A stretch of 5,253 nt of DNA from Actinomycetota bacterium. Lineage in GTDB: Bacteria > Desulfobacterota > Deferrimicrobia > Deferrimicrobiales > Deferrimicrobiaceae. The notes below the pieces were generated by a model. The model was not told where the DNA came from, ran no database searches, and saw only the letters and a program-made list of their open reading frames with translations. Below, piece by piece: positions 1-5,253 of the stretch (its first letter is position 1; each line of letters starts with the position of its first letter). The stretch is taken from positions 1-5,253 of the forward strand of contig JAENIX010000101.1 of the NCBI GenBank assembly GCA_016844415.1, read 5' to 3'. Made by a program: the position numbers and the translations under genes.

Positions 1-167
1 TTTCCATCGAAGTCGCCGTCCCTGATCGCCGCGGAGATCGCGCCGCCGACCGCTTTGTCGACAGCGCCTGTCGCTCCCCCGGGCTTCTTCACTCCTTCGA
101 AGAGGTTGACGACGACAAGGTCGGCCTTGTGCCTGATTATGTCCCCGACGACGAGTTCGATCTTCAT
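1..167 (-). CDS. pepA: Leucyl aminopeptidase (peptidase family M17), N-terminal part, runs off left edge
   Basis: Partial gene: ATG at 165-167, then 55 codons before the window ends. The translation begins MKIELVVGDI and continues through ADLVVVNLFEG, a Gly/Ala-rich stretch, and a DKAVGGAISAAIRDGDFDGK segment. This pattern (ADxLVVxxFE, then LDKAxGGxLxxxxxxGDFxGK) is characteristic of the N-terminal macro-like domain of M17 cytosolic aminopeptidases, which remove N-terminal Leu and other residues from peptides in the cytoplasm using two metal ions. The metal-binding catalytic domain lies outside the window, so activity cannot be judged. The start is supported by an AGGAG ribosome binding site at 175-179, 7 nt upstream of ATG. 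A sigma70-like promoter lies at 191-219, so the gene can be transcribed independently of the liv genes. Family call from sequence pattern; good but not certain because only 55 residues are visible. Confidence 0.8.
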   Translation of the reverse strand, partial: MKIELVVGDIIRHKADLVVVNLFEGVKKPGGATGAVDKAVGGAISAAIRDGDFDG

Positions 168-174
168 GAAGGTT

Positions 175-179
175 CTCCT
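175..179 (-). promoter_or_regulatory. Ribosome binding site of pepA
   Basis: AGGAG on the minus strand, 7 nt before the ATG at 165-167. It fixes the start of the aminopeptidase. The bases 175-182 (GGCAGGAG on the minus strand) are also perfectly complementary to CTCCTGCC at 263-270 just after livF, so this site could be masked in a read-through transcript. Confidence 0.7.
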
Positions 180-190
180 GCCATGGCTTT

Positions 191-219
191 ATTATCGGCT
201 GTGAATGCTACCGGGGCAA
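191..219 (-). promoter_or_regulatory. Candidate sigma70-type promoter for pepA
   Basis: On the minus strand a -35-like TTGCCC (214-219, 4 of 6 consensus bases) is followed by exactly 17 nt and a -10-like GATAAT (191-196, 5 of 6). Transcription would begin near 184, giving a leader of about 17-20 nt that carries the pepA ribosome binding site. The element sits in the livF-pepA gap, where a promoter is expected if pepA is its own unit. I see no hairpin with a U-tract in the gap, so read-through from liv is also possible. Confidence 0.5.
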
Positions 220-290
220 TCAGAAAGGGCGGTCCATAATGCGTCGGTGCGTCCTGTGCTTCGGCAGGAGGCCATGGTCCAAAACCGGGA

Positions 291-981
291 TCAGATGCCG
301 AGATATGCCTCGCGGACATCGGTGGACGCCTTTATCTTTTCCGGCGTGCCCTCGGCCTTGACAACCCCTTCGTGCATCACGTAAACGTAGTCGGCCTTCC
401 CCAGCGAAATGGCGGCGTTCTGCTCCACCAGGAGGATGGTGAGGCCCAGCTCCTTCTTGAGGCGCGAGATCGTCTCGAAGATCTCCAGGATGAGCTTCGG
501 GGCCAGCCCCTGGCTCGGCTCGTCCAGCATGACCAGCCTCGGCCGGGTCATGAGCGCCCGGCCGATCGTGACCATCTGCTGTGCCGGCCTTCTGGTCCTT
601 TCTCTCGGCGAGGATGGGGAACATCGAGTACACCAGGTCCAGGCTTTCTTTCCTTGCCGCGAGCGCCTCCTTCCGGTATGCGCCCATGAACAGGTTTTCC
701 TGCACCGTCATCTCCCGGAAAAGGTGCTTCCCCTCGGGGGCCAGGGTGATCCCCAGGTCCACCTTGCGGTGAGGCGGAAGGTGCGTGATGTCCTTCCCCT
801 CGAACGTGACCGTGCCCGCCCTGGCGGCCACCGAGCCCATGATGGTCCACAACAGCGTCGACTTCCCGGCGCCGTTGGGACCCAGGAGGCTGGTGATGGT
901 CCCCTCGCGGACCTCCAGGCTCGGGCCCCAAAGGACCTGCATGAGGCCGTAGCCCGATTCGATCTTTTCAACCTTAAGCAT
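291..981 (-). pseudogene. livF: LivF-type branched-chain amino acid ABC transporter ATPase, frameshifted and missing the ABC signature motif
   Basis: One of the two cytoplasmic ATPases of a HAAT/Liv importer, here in two frames. The first frame starts at ATG 979-981. It carries Walker A GPNGAGKST (residues 34-42) and the LivF-style APEGKHLF loop (81-88), and follows the family to residue 133 (codon 583-585). The second frame resumes at QQM (573-581) and continues VTIGRALMTRP, Walker B LVMLDEP, SQGLAP and LLVEQNA, ending at TGA 291-293 with the usual AYLGI tail. Between KAGT and QQM, homologues have LSGGE; here it is absent. Restoring about 17 nt gives a 235-residue protein, the normal LivF length. 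As written, translation runs out of frame into an Arg/His/Pro-rich tail and stops at 220-222. The start overlaps the livG stop by 8 nt, so translation is probably coupled. Either a true inactivated gene or a sequence error. Confidence 0.85.
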
Positions 982-1723
982 CGGCTTCCCCCGGAGGCAC
1001 CCCTAGGTACACCTCTATGACCCTTGGATCGCTCAGGGCAATCTTGGTCGGCTCGTCCACGAGCTTGGCCCCCTGGTGCATGACCAGGACCCGCTCCGCA
1101 AGGCCGGCAACCGCGCGCATGATGTGCTCGACCAGGGCGACGATGGCGATTCCTTCCTCGCTCCGGATGCGCTTGATGAAGTCCACCATCTTGTCGATGT
1201 CCTTTGGATTCATGCCGGCCATCGCCTCGTCCATGAGCAGCAGGCGCGGCTTCATGGCCAGGGCGCGGGCGATCTCCATCATCTTCTTCTCGATGGGAGT
1301 CAAGCCCCCGGCCAGCTTGTCGCGATGGGACGAAAGCCCGATGAGGCCGATGTAGTGGTCCGCCATTTCCATCGCCTGGTCCACGTTTGTCTCGCTGCCC
1401 GCCGCGCCGAACATGGCGCCTATCGCGATGTTCTCCTGAACGGTCGCGGAGGCGAACGGCCTCGATATCTGGAAGGTCCTGCCGATCCCCATGTGAGCCC
1501 TTTTGTAGGCGGGATAATGGGTCACATCGACGTCCTCGAACCAGATCTTCCCTTCGTCCGCGAAAAAAACACCGTTGATCAGGTTGAAAAGGGTCGTCTT
1601 CCCGGCGCCGTTGGGCCCCACGATGGCCATCATTTCCCCGTGGGCGATCTCCATGGTGACGTTGTCCACCGCCACCAGGCCGCCGAACCTCTTAGTCACG
1701 TTTTCAACCCTGAGCAAGGACAA
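974..1723 (-). CDS. livG: LivG-type branched-chain amino acid ABC transporter ATPase
   Basis: Cytoplasmic ATPase partner of LivF, 249 residues (family usual about 250-260). Visible motifs: Walker A GPNGAGKTT at 36-44, Q-loop GIGRTFQ with Gln85, Walker B LLLMDE with Asp165 and Glu166, the LivG-typical AMAGMNP D-loop region at 167-173, catalytic switch His200 in ALVEHIM, and the C-terminal VIEVYLG tail characteristic of Liv ATPases. The signature position reads LTPIE (141-145) instead of LSGGQ or the usual LivG LSYGQ, followed by a normal EIARAL helix. The start is TTG at 1721-1723: an in-frame TGA at 1727-1729 excludes anything upstream, the next in-frame ATG is codon 24 inside the ATP-binding core, and a GAGGTGA ribosome binding site precedes the TTG. 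It lies 8 nt after livM and overlaps livF by 8 nt. Confidence 0.94.
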   Translation of the reverse strand: MSLLRVENVTKRFGGLVAVDNVTMEIAHGEMMAIVGPNGAGKTTLFNLINGVFFADEGKIWFEDVDVTHYPAYKRAHMGIGRTFQISRPFASATVQENIAIGAMFGAAGSETNVDQAMEMADHYIGLIGLSSHRDKLAGGLTPIEKKMMEIARALAMKPRLLLMDEAMAGMNPKDIDKMVDFIKRIRSEEGIAIVALVEHIMRAVAGLAERVLVMHQGAKLVDEPTKIALSDPRVIEVYLGVPPGEADA

Positions 1724-1731
1724 GGCTCACC

Positions 1732-2730
1732 TCACAGGATGTACTTCTCGAGAGCTGTACCGATGAGCTTCCTCTTGATCATCCCGACGGTGCCCTCCGG
1801 AAACAGGACGATGACGACGATGATGACGGGCGCGAAGACCAGGAGCTGGAACCCGGGGAGGTAGACCGCCAGGTAATACTTGGAGACTCCGTAGATGAGC
1901 CCGCCCACTATGGGGCCCAGAAGCGTTCCGGCGCCTCCCAGAAGCACGATGATGATGGCCTCCACGGTGTAATGGATCCCGAAGACATCCGCCGGAAAGA
2001 CGTAGGTAAGCTTCAACGCCCAGGCCGTGGCGCCGAGAAGGCCCGCCAGGGCGGCGCTTGTTATGAACGCTATGATCTTGAACCGGGTGACGTTTATCCC
2101 CATCACCTTGGCCGCGTCCTCGTCCATGCGCAGGGCCGCGAGCGCGTAGCCGATCTTCCCCCGCATGTACACGATGGTAAGGACGGTGGCGATCACCGCC
2201 ACGCCGAAGACCATGACGTCGGCCCAGAACGTCGAGAGGGACATGGCGGCCTCCCGGCCGACCATCTCCCTCAGCTGTCTCGAGAAGATGATCCCTTCCG
2301 ACCCGTTCCAGATCCTCGCCCCCTCGATGAGGTAGCGGAACCCCTCGTTGACCCCGATGGTTGCGATCGCGAAGTAGGCCCCCCGCAGGCGCAGCGCCAC
2401 GGCGCCCACCGCGAGGGAAAGCAGTACGGCGAAGACCACGGACAGGATCAGGCCTATGACGATAACTCCCAGGCCGAGCCCCTTGTCGGCAAGTTCGGAA
2501 ATGGAGATCGCCATCCCGTAGGTGCCGATCCCCAGGAAAGCCACGTACCCGAAATCGACGTACCCGGTCATCCCCATGAAGAGGTTGAACGCCTGCCCGA
2601 GGGCGCAATAGAAGGCCAGCTGGGCCACAAGCTGCCACCTGCCCGGGTTGAGGAGCCCGAAGACGAACAGGGCGGCGTAGGCCAGGAGGACCGGAATCGA
2701 TGGAAGATATCTGGAAGCGCCCTTCATCAC
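1732..2730 (-). CDS. livM: LivM-type branched-chain amino acid ABC transporter permease
   Basis: Inner-membrane channel subunit that pairs with LivH, 332 residues from GTG at 2728-2730 or 331 from the adjacent ATG at 2725-2727. The ATG is better placed, 7 nt after a GAAGG sequence, and forms a TGATG junction with the livH stop; the GTG gives a 4-nt GTGA overlap. About eight to nine hydrophobic segments are visible, for example near 11-28, 33-52, 86-112, 171-189, 217-240, 256-282 and 294-311. Family landmarks: GYVDFGYVAFLGIGTYG (56-72), LRLRGAYFAIATIG (113-126), NGSEGI (142-147), and the cytoplasmic coupling loop ALAALRMDEDAAKVMGINV (196-214) that contacts the ATPases. The usual SLGHAAF of LivM reads DFGYVAF here. 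Ends FPEGTVG plus a short basic tail. Translationally coupled to livH. Confidence 0.94.
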   Translation of the reverse strand: MMKGASRYLPSIPVLLAYAALFVFGLLNPGRWQLVAQLAFYCALGQAFNLFMGMTGYVDFGYVAFLGIGTYGMAISISELADKGLGLGVIVIGLILSVVFAVLLSLAVGAVALRLRGAYFAIATIGVNEGFRYLIEGARIWNGSEGIIFSRQLREMVGREAAMSLSTFWADVMVFGVAVIATVLTIVYMRGKIGYALAALRMDEDAAKVMGINVTRFKIIAFITSAALAGLLGATAWALKLTYVFPADVFGIHYTVEAIIIVLLGGAGTLLGPIVGGLIYGVSKYYLAVYLPGFQLLVFAPVIIVVIVLFPEGTVGMIKRKLIGTALEKYIL

Positions 2731-3614
2731 TTCGCCTTCAGAAGGCCGGTGGGGCGAAGCAGCAGGATCAGCAGGAGGATCAGGAAGGAGAAGAACCGGG
2801 TCATTGCGAACGGCTCCAGGCCGGGGATCTGTGCGAAGAGGGTGTAGGACCCGTTCTCCAGCAGGCCGAAGACGAGCCCCCCGAAAAAGGCCCCGTATGG
2901 TGAAGCGAGCCCCCCCAGGACCGCGACGACGAACGCCTTGAGCGTGTACTCGCCGCCCATGTACGGGTTAATGCCGACCGAGACGAACATCGTGAGGAGG
3001 ACGCCGCTGGCCACCGTGAGGCCGATCCCCAGGGAGAACGAGAGCGCGTACTCCCAGTCGACGTTGACTCCGCAGACCCTGGCCCCCACGCCGTCCTCGA
3101 CGACGCTTCGCATCGCCATCCCGGCCCTCGTCTTGTTGAACCAGAGGTACAACAGCACGGCTATGATGACGCTGCCCAGGCAGGCGGCGACCTTTGCGTA
3201 GGGCAGGACCGTGAACCCCATGTCGATCTTGCCCAGGTCCCAGTTGAACCCGCGGAAGTCCGAGGTGAAGAGGAACTTGACCCCTTCCTCCAGTATGACC
3301 CCGAATGAAAAGGTGGCCAGAAGCGATGCGAGCTCTGGCCCTTTAAGGAGCCGGCGGATGGACGAATAGTAAAAGATCATGCCCAGCGCCATGCCGATAC
3401 CGAAGGCGACGGGGATCGCGAAAACGGGCGAGAGGCCCAGGTACTCGAAGACCGCGAAGGACGTGAACGCTCCGACCATGATGAAGGCGCCGTGCCCCAC
3501 GTTCACCACCTTGAGCACGCCGAAGATGAGGGAAAGCCCCATGGTGGCCATGCCGTACACGGTCCCCAGCACGACCCCCTGGAAGAGGTTTCCCGCCAGC
3601 TGTTCGAGGATCAT
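2727..3614 (-). CDS. livH: LivH-type branched-chain amino acid ABC transporter permease
   Basis: Inner-membrane channel subunit, 295 residues, the normal LivH length. It opens with the family hallmark pattern: LFQGVVLGTVYGMATMGLSLIFGVLKVVNVGHGAFIMVGAF (about 10-50). Roughly eight hydrophobic segments follow (near 11-33, 42-58, 63-83, 94-114, 140-159, 188-212, 226-253 and 271-287). The coupling loop RAGMAMRSVVEDGVGARVCGVNV lies at 163-185, AVLGGLASPYGAFFGG at 231-246, and the protein ends LRPTGLLKAK. ATG at 3612-3614 is preceded by a very purine-rich GGGGGGAGG sequence, which sits rather close to the start. It follows livK by 48 nt and overlaps livM. Very secure family call; the substrate cannot be read from the permease. 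Confidence 0.95.
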   Translation of the reverse strand: MILEQLAGNLFQGVVLGTVYGMATMGLSLIFGVLKVVNVGHGAFIMVGAFTSFAVFEYLGLSPVFAIPVAFGIGMALGMIFYYSSIRRLLKGPELASLLATFSFGVILEEGVKFLFTSDFRGFNWDLGKIDMGFTVLPYAKVAACLGSVIIAVLLYLWFNKTRAGMAMRSVVEDGVGARVCGVNVDWEYALSFSLGIGLTVASGVLLTMFVSVGINPYMGGEYTLKAFVVAVLGGLASPYGAFFGGLVFGLLENGSYTLFAQIPGLEPFAMTRFFSFLILLLILLLRPTGLLKAK

Positions 3615-3641
3615 GCCTCCCCCCTCTTTCCGCTCCTACGT

Positions 3642-3659
3642 CCGGGAAGAACGTCCCGG
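3642..3659 (-). other. Hairpin in the livK-livH gap
   Basis: A perfect 6-bp stem (CCGGGA/TCCCGG) with a 6-nt loop starts 3 nt after the livK stop codon. No U-run follows, so it is not a convincing intrinsic terminator. In periplasmic-binding-protein operons, a structure at this place commonly protects the upstream message or partly limits read-through, letting the binding protein outnumber the membrane subunits. That role is inference here. Confidence 0.45.
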
Positions 3660-3662
3660 CCT

Positions 3663-4907
3663 TTACTTGAAGGCCGGCTTCGGATACTGGAGGGCGCTGG
3701 TTGCGGCCGCCTCGGGCCACACGATCACGAGCTTGCCGTTCTGCCACTGGGCGTCGATCATGTCGTGGCCCACCTGCATGCCGGTCTTGTCGATGGCCCA
3801 CCCGCCGTAGAATGAAGTGAACTTCAGGTCGCCCATTGCGGCGCGGACCTTGTCGGAATCCAGCGAGTTCGCCTTCTCGACCGCGAGGACGAGCGACAGC
3901 ACCGCCGCCGCCGCCTCGGCGGCGTGGTACTCCGGCCTGAGGTCCATGCCGATCGCCTCCTTGAACAACTTCACGAACTCGTCCTGGCTCGGTCCGACCC
4001 AGGTCTGTTTCGCCTTCAGGGCTTTCTCCTTCGAGAAGGTCACGCCGTACTCCCAGTGGGAAGGACCCATGACGCCATCGGCCTTTCCCTTGAGTGCGTT
4101 CTGGAAGGCGGGAAGGGTCACCGCGGCGAGGATCGATAGGGCCTTGGTCTGGATCCCGAGGTCCGCCATCTGCTGGGTCAAGAGCTGTCCGTCGGCCAGA
4201 TGGCCGCCTCCCAGCACGATGTCCGGCCTGGAGGCCTTCATGTCGGAGAGGAGCGGGGTCAGGTCGTTGACGGTCGGCGGATATGTCCTTTTGAAGACGA
4301 TCTCATAGCCGAGCTTCTTCGCGTGGGCTTCCGTACCTTCCATGACGGACCGGGCGAACTCGTCATCCTTGTAGGCCAGCGCCAGCCTCTTGGCGGCCGG
4401 GTCTTTCTTCTTGAGCATGTCGAGCGTCCCCGTGTGATAGCGGGTGCCGGGCCCGATGGTCTGGACGATGTACCGGAACCCCTGCGTGAAGATCTTGTCG
4501 GATGCCCCCCCGTGGTCCATGTACAGGATCCCGTACTTCTCGGCCACCGGGGCGCCGGCCAGCGTCAGGCTGCTGCTGTAGGGCGCCATGATGAAATTCA
4601 CCTTGTCGACGGTGATCAGGCGTTCCAGGAGGCTCGTGACGGCCTCCCTCTTGGATTCGCAGTCGTAGAACTTGTAGTCGAGAGGGATCTTCTTCCCGCC
4701 CACCTTGACGCCTCCGTGGACCGTGTTGACCCATTTGATGGTGGCCTTGATTCCACCCACGGCCTGCTCGCCCGCCTTCGCCTGCGAGCCCGACAGGGCT
4801 TCGGGATTGCCGATGACGATCTTATTGGGAAGCTCCGCCGCAAGGACAGTGGCGGCGCAGAAGAACACCGCCGACAGGATCAAGGCAAGAAACATCGTCT
4901 TCTTCAT
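3663..4907 (-). CDS. livK: LivK/LivJ-like periplasmic substrate-binding protein of a HAAT-family ABC transporter
   Basis: Secreted binding protein, 414 residues, type I periplasmic fold (Peripla_BP_6). Signal peptide: MKK, hydrophobic core about 5-19, then ATVLAAELP with cleavage expected near residues 22-24. There is no convincing lipobox, so it is probably soluble in the periplasm. The mature protein opens with KIVIGNPEALSGSQAKAGEQAVGGIKATIKWVN (29-61), the typical first strand and helix. MAPYSSSLTLAGAPVAEKYG (107-126) is the hinge-side ligand loop region, and RYIVQTIGPG (145-154), LALAYKDDEFARSVMEG (175-191) and a lobe-2 stretch through PDIVLGGGHLADG (228-240) follow. The start at 4905-4907 is chosen because AGGAGG lies about 5 nt upstream and the signal peptide begins there; the frame extends further (GTG 4986-4988), but that stretch is not signal-like. 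It is longer than E. coli LivJ/LivK (about 345-370), and the binding loop is HGGAS rather than the usual SGATS type, so the ligand may be a branched-chain amino acid or another amino acid, amide or small carboxylic acid. Confidence 0.93.
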   Translation of the reverse strand: MKKTMFLALILSAVFFCAATVLAAELPNKIVIGNPEALSGSQAKAGEQAVGGIKATIKWVNTVHGGVKVGGKKIPLDYKFYDCESKREAVTSLLERLITVDKVNFIMAPYSSSLTLAGAPVAEKYGILYMDHGGASDKIFTQGFRYIVQTIGPGTRYHTGTLDMLKKKDPAAKRLALAYKDDEFARSVMEGTEAHAKKLGYEIVFKRTYPPTVNDLTPLLSDMKASRPDIVLGGGHLADGQLLTQQMADLGIQTKALSILAAVTLPAFQNALKGKADGVMGPSHWEYGVTFSKEKALKAKQTWVGPSQDEFVKLFKEAIGMDLRPEYHAAEAAAAVLSLVLAVEKANSLDSDKVRAAMGDLKFTSFYGGWAIDKTGMQVGHDMIDAQWQNGKLVIVWPEAAATSALQYPKPAFK

Positions 4908-4911
4908 CGTT

Positions 4912-4917
4912 CCCTCC
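4912..4917 (-). promoter_or_regulatory. Ribosome binding site of livK
   Basis: AGGAGG on the minus strand, about 5 nt before the ATG at 4905-4907. This strong site decides the internal ATG over the upstream in-frame GTG and ATG codons. Confidence 0.75.
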
Positions 4918-4992
4918 TGAAATTTAAGTAGCGGAATGGGGCATGAAATCCGATCGAACACCAGGGGTTCCTGTTCCATAAAGGACACAATA

Positions 4993-5021
4993 AATTAACC
5001 GAACCGGATAGACGCGGTCAA
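4993..5021 (-). promoter_or_regulatory. Candidate promoter for the liv operon (downstream option)
   Basis: On the minus strand TTGACC (5016-5021, 5 of 6 consensus bases) is followed by 17 nt and a weak -10-like TTAATT (4993-4998, 3 of 6). The AT-rich patch around 4990-5000 contrasts with the GC-rich surroundings. It would give a leader of about 80 nt before livK. Its -35 lies within the 5016-5026 palindrome. Confidence 0.35.
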
Positions 5022-5026
5022 TGACC
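5016..5026. promoter_or_regulatory. 11-bp palindrome, candidate operator
   Basis: GGTCAATGACC is a perfect inverted repeat of 5 bp with a 1-bp centre. It covers the -35 of the downstream promoter candidate and the expected transcription start of the upstream one, a position typical of a repressor site. No regulator is encoded in the window, so the binding protein is unknown. Confidence 0.35.
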
Positions 5027-5035
5027 ATTATCCCA
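5027..5035 (-). promoter_or_regulatory. Candidate extended -10 promoter for the liv operon (upstream option)
   Basis: Minus strand reads TGGGATAAT: a TGn extension directly before GATAAT (5 of 6 match to the -10 consensus). There is no good -35 at 17 nt upstream, as expected of extended -10 promoters. Initiation near 5020 would fall in the adjacent palindrome and give a leader of about 110 nt. Confidence 0.35.
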
Positions 5036-5079
5036 TGCCCATTTTCCCATCATGTTCAGCCGGAACGGAATTCACCGCT

Positions 5080-5253
5080 TTATCGCCTCGACGCCCCGGC
5101 CGTCAACATTCCGGAAGGGAAAATGGCCCGGAAAAACTTCCGGTTTGCCGGGGATGAATATTCGGCGAATGTTTCGGCAAATGCGCCCTTCAAGGTCAGC
5201 TTTTCCCGGTTCAGAATTTTCACCAGTTTGCCGATGGCCAACGGTGTTTTCTT
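5080..5253 (-). CDS. C-terminal end of an unidentified protein, runs off right edge
   Basis: An open frame enters from the right edge and continues for 57 codons to TAA at 5080-5082. The predicted tail begins KKTPLAIGKLVKILNREK and continues through LKGAFAETFAEYSS and RKFFRAIFPSG, with a plausible amphipathic, lysine- and leucine-rich character and raised G/C at third positions. No family is recognised. It would sit upstream of liv in the same direction with about 170 nt between stop and livK. One other minus frame and one plus-strand frame (from ATG 5123) are also open here, so this call rests only on amino acid character. Confidence 0.4.
   Translation of the reverse strand, partial: KKTPLAIGKLVKILNREKLTLKGAFAETFAEYSSPANRKFFRAIFPSGMLTAGASRR
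5111..5143. repeat. CCGGAA inverted repeats forming alternative small hairpins
   Basis: CCGGAA occurs at 5111-5116 and 5128-5133, and its complement TTCCGG at 5138-5143. The inner pair gives a perfect 6-bp stem with a 4-nt loop; the outer pair, extended to CCGGAAG/CTTCCGG, gives 7 bp with a 19-nt loop. It falls within the putative C-terminal coding tail, with no U-run next to either stem, so it is not called a terminator. Confidence 0.3.

Noticed and set aside
220..290. Extension of the livF frame past its normal stop to 220
   Set aside because: This tail exists only because of the frameshift; the residues after position 134 are out of frame, and the true family C-terminus ends at 291.
573..585. 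Programmed ribosomal frameshift in livF
   Set aside because: A frameshift alone would not restore the missing signature motif, and no slippery heptamer or downstream structure is evident.
1076..1864. 262-codon open frame on the plus strand opposite livG and livM
   Set aside because: Its His/Asp/Arg-rich composition is typical of the antisense of a GC-rich gene, it spans two real genes, and it matches no family.
1727..2638. Long open frame of 303 codons on the minus strand within livM
   Set aside because: It is rich in Arg, Gly, His and Pro with no family pattern, and it lies one frame off the clearly membrane-protein LivM. It is a GC-rich shadow.
4200..4931. 243-codon plus-strand frame opposite livK
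   Set aside because: Antisense of the binding protein with no recognisable domain and low-complexity composition.
4908..4988. N-terminal extension of LivK from GTG 4986 (27 extra residues)
   Set aside because: The extension lacks signal-peptide character, while the ATG at 4905-4907 has a strong AGGAGG site and begins a normal signal peptide.
5128..5143. Possible intrinsic terminator made by CCGGAA/TTCCGG
   Set aside because: The stem is only 6 bp, there is no U-run immediately after it on either strand, and it lies inside an open frame.
5123..5253. Plus-strand open frame starting MARKNFRFAGDEYSANV, with a GGAAGGG upstream, running off the right edge
   Set aside because: It overlaps the minus-strand tail and has a Ser/Phe/Arg-rich, shadow-like composition. 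It cannot be excluded, but it is less protein-like than the minus frame.

Overview
The window is a high-GC, Gram-negative-type bacterial region in which every supported gene lies on the minus strand. It holds a five-gene ABC importer operon of the branched-chain amino acid (HAAT/Liv) family in the canonical order livK-livH-livM-livG-livF, transcribed from about position 5000 down to 291. The start of a leucyl aminopeptidase gene (M17, pepA-like) runs off the left edge. The tight packing, the high G+C third positions and the ferrying of amino acids or related small acids are compatible with a Desulfobacterota (Deltaproteobacteria)-like or other proteobacterial genome. That placement is inference only; no taxonomic marker is present.

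Layout from right to left in the direction of transcription. 5253-5080: an open frame enters from the right edge and ends in TAA, probably the tail of an unidentified gene. 5079-4908: intergenic, with candidate sigma70-type promoter elements and an 11-bp palindrome. 4907-3663: livK, a periplasmic binding protein with signal peptide. 3662-3615: short gap with a hairpin. 3614-2727: livH permease. 2730-1732: livM permease, overlapping livH. 1723-974: livG ATPase with a TTG start. 981-291: livF ATPase, overlapping livG and frameshifted. 290-168: gap with a good candidate promoter. 167-1: pepA N-terminus.

Together LivK would capture the substrate in the periplasm, LivH and LivM would form the membrane channel, and LivG and LivF would power it. 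The most notable point is that livF carries an apparent deletion, about 17 nt if the usual family motif was present. It removes exactly the ABC signature motif (LSGGEQ region) and shifts the frame, so LivF as written cannot work. LivG itself has a non-canonical signature (LTPIE), so as written neither ATPase of the pair carries a standard signature motif. This is either a real inactivating mutation or a sequencing/assembly error. Otherwise the region is an ordinary transporter operon, and I see no evidence of an undescribed system, mobile element, CRISPR array or RNA gene.
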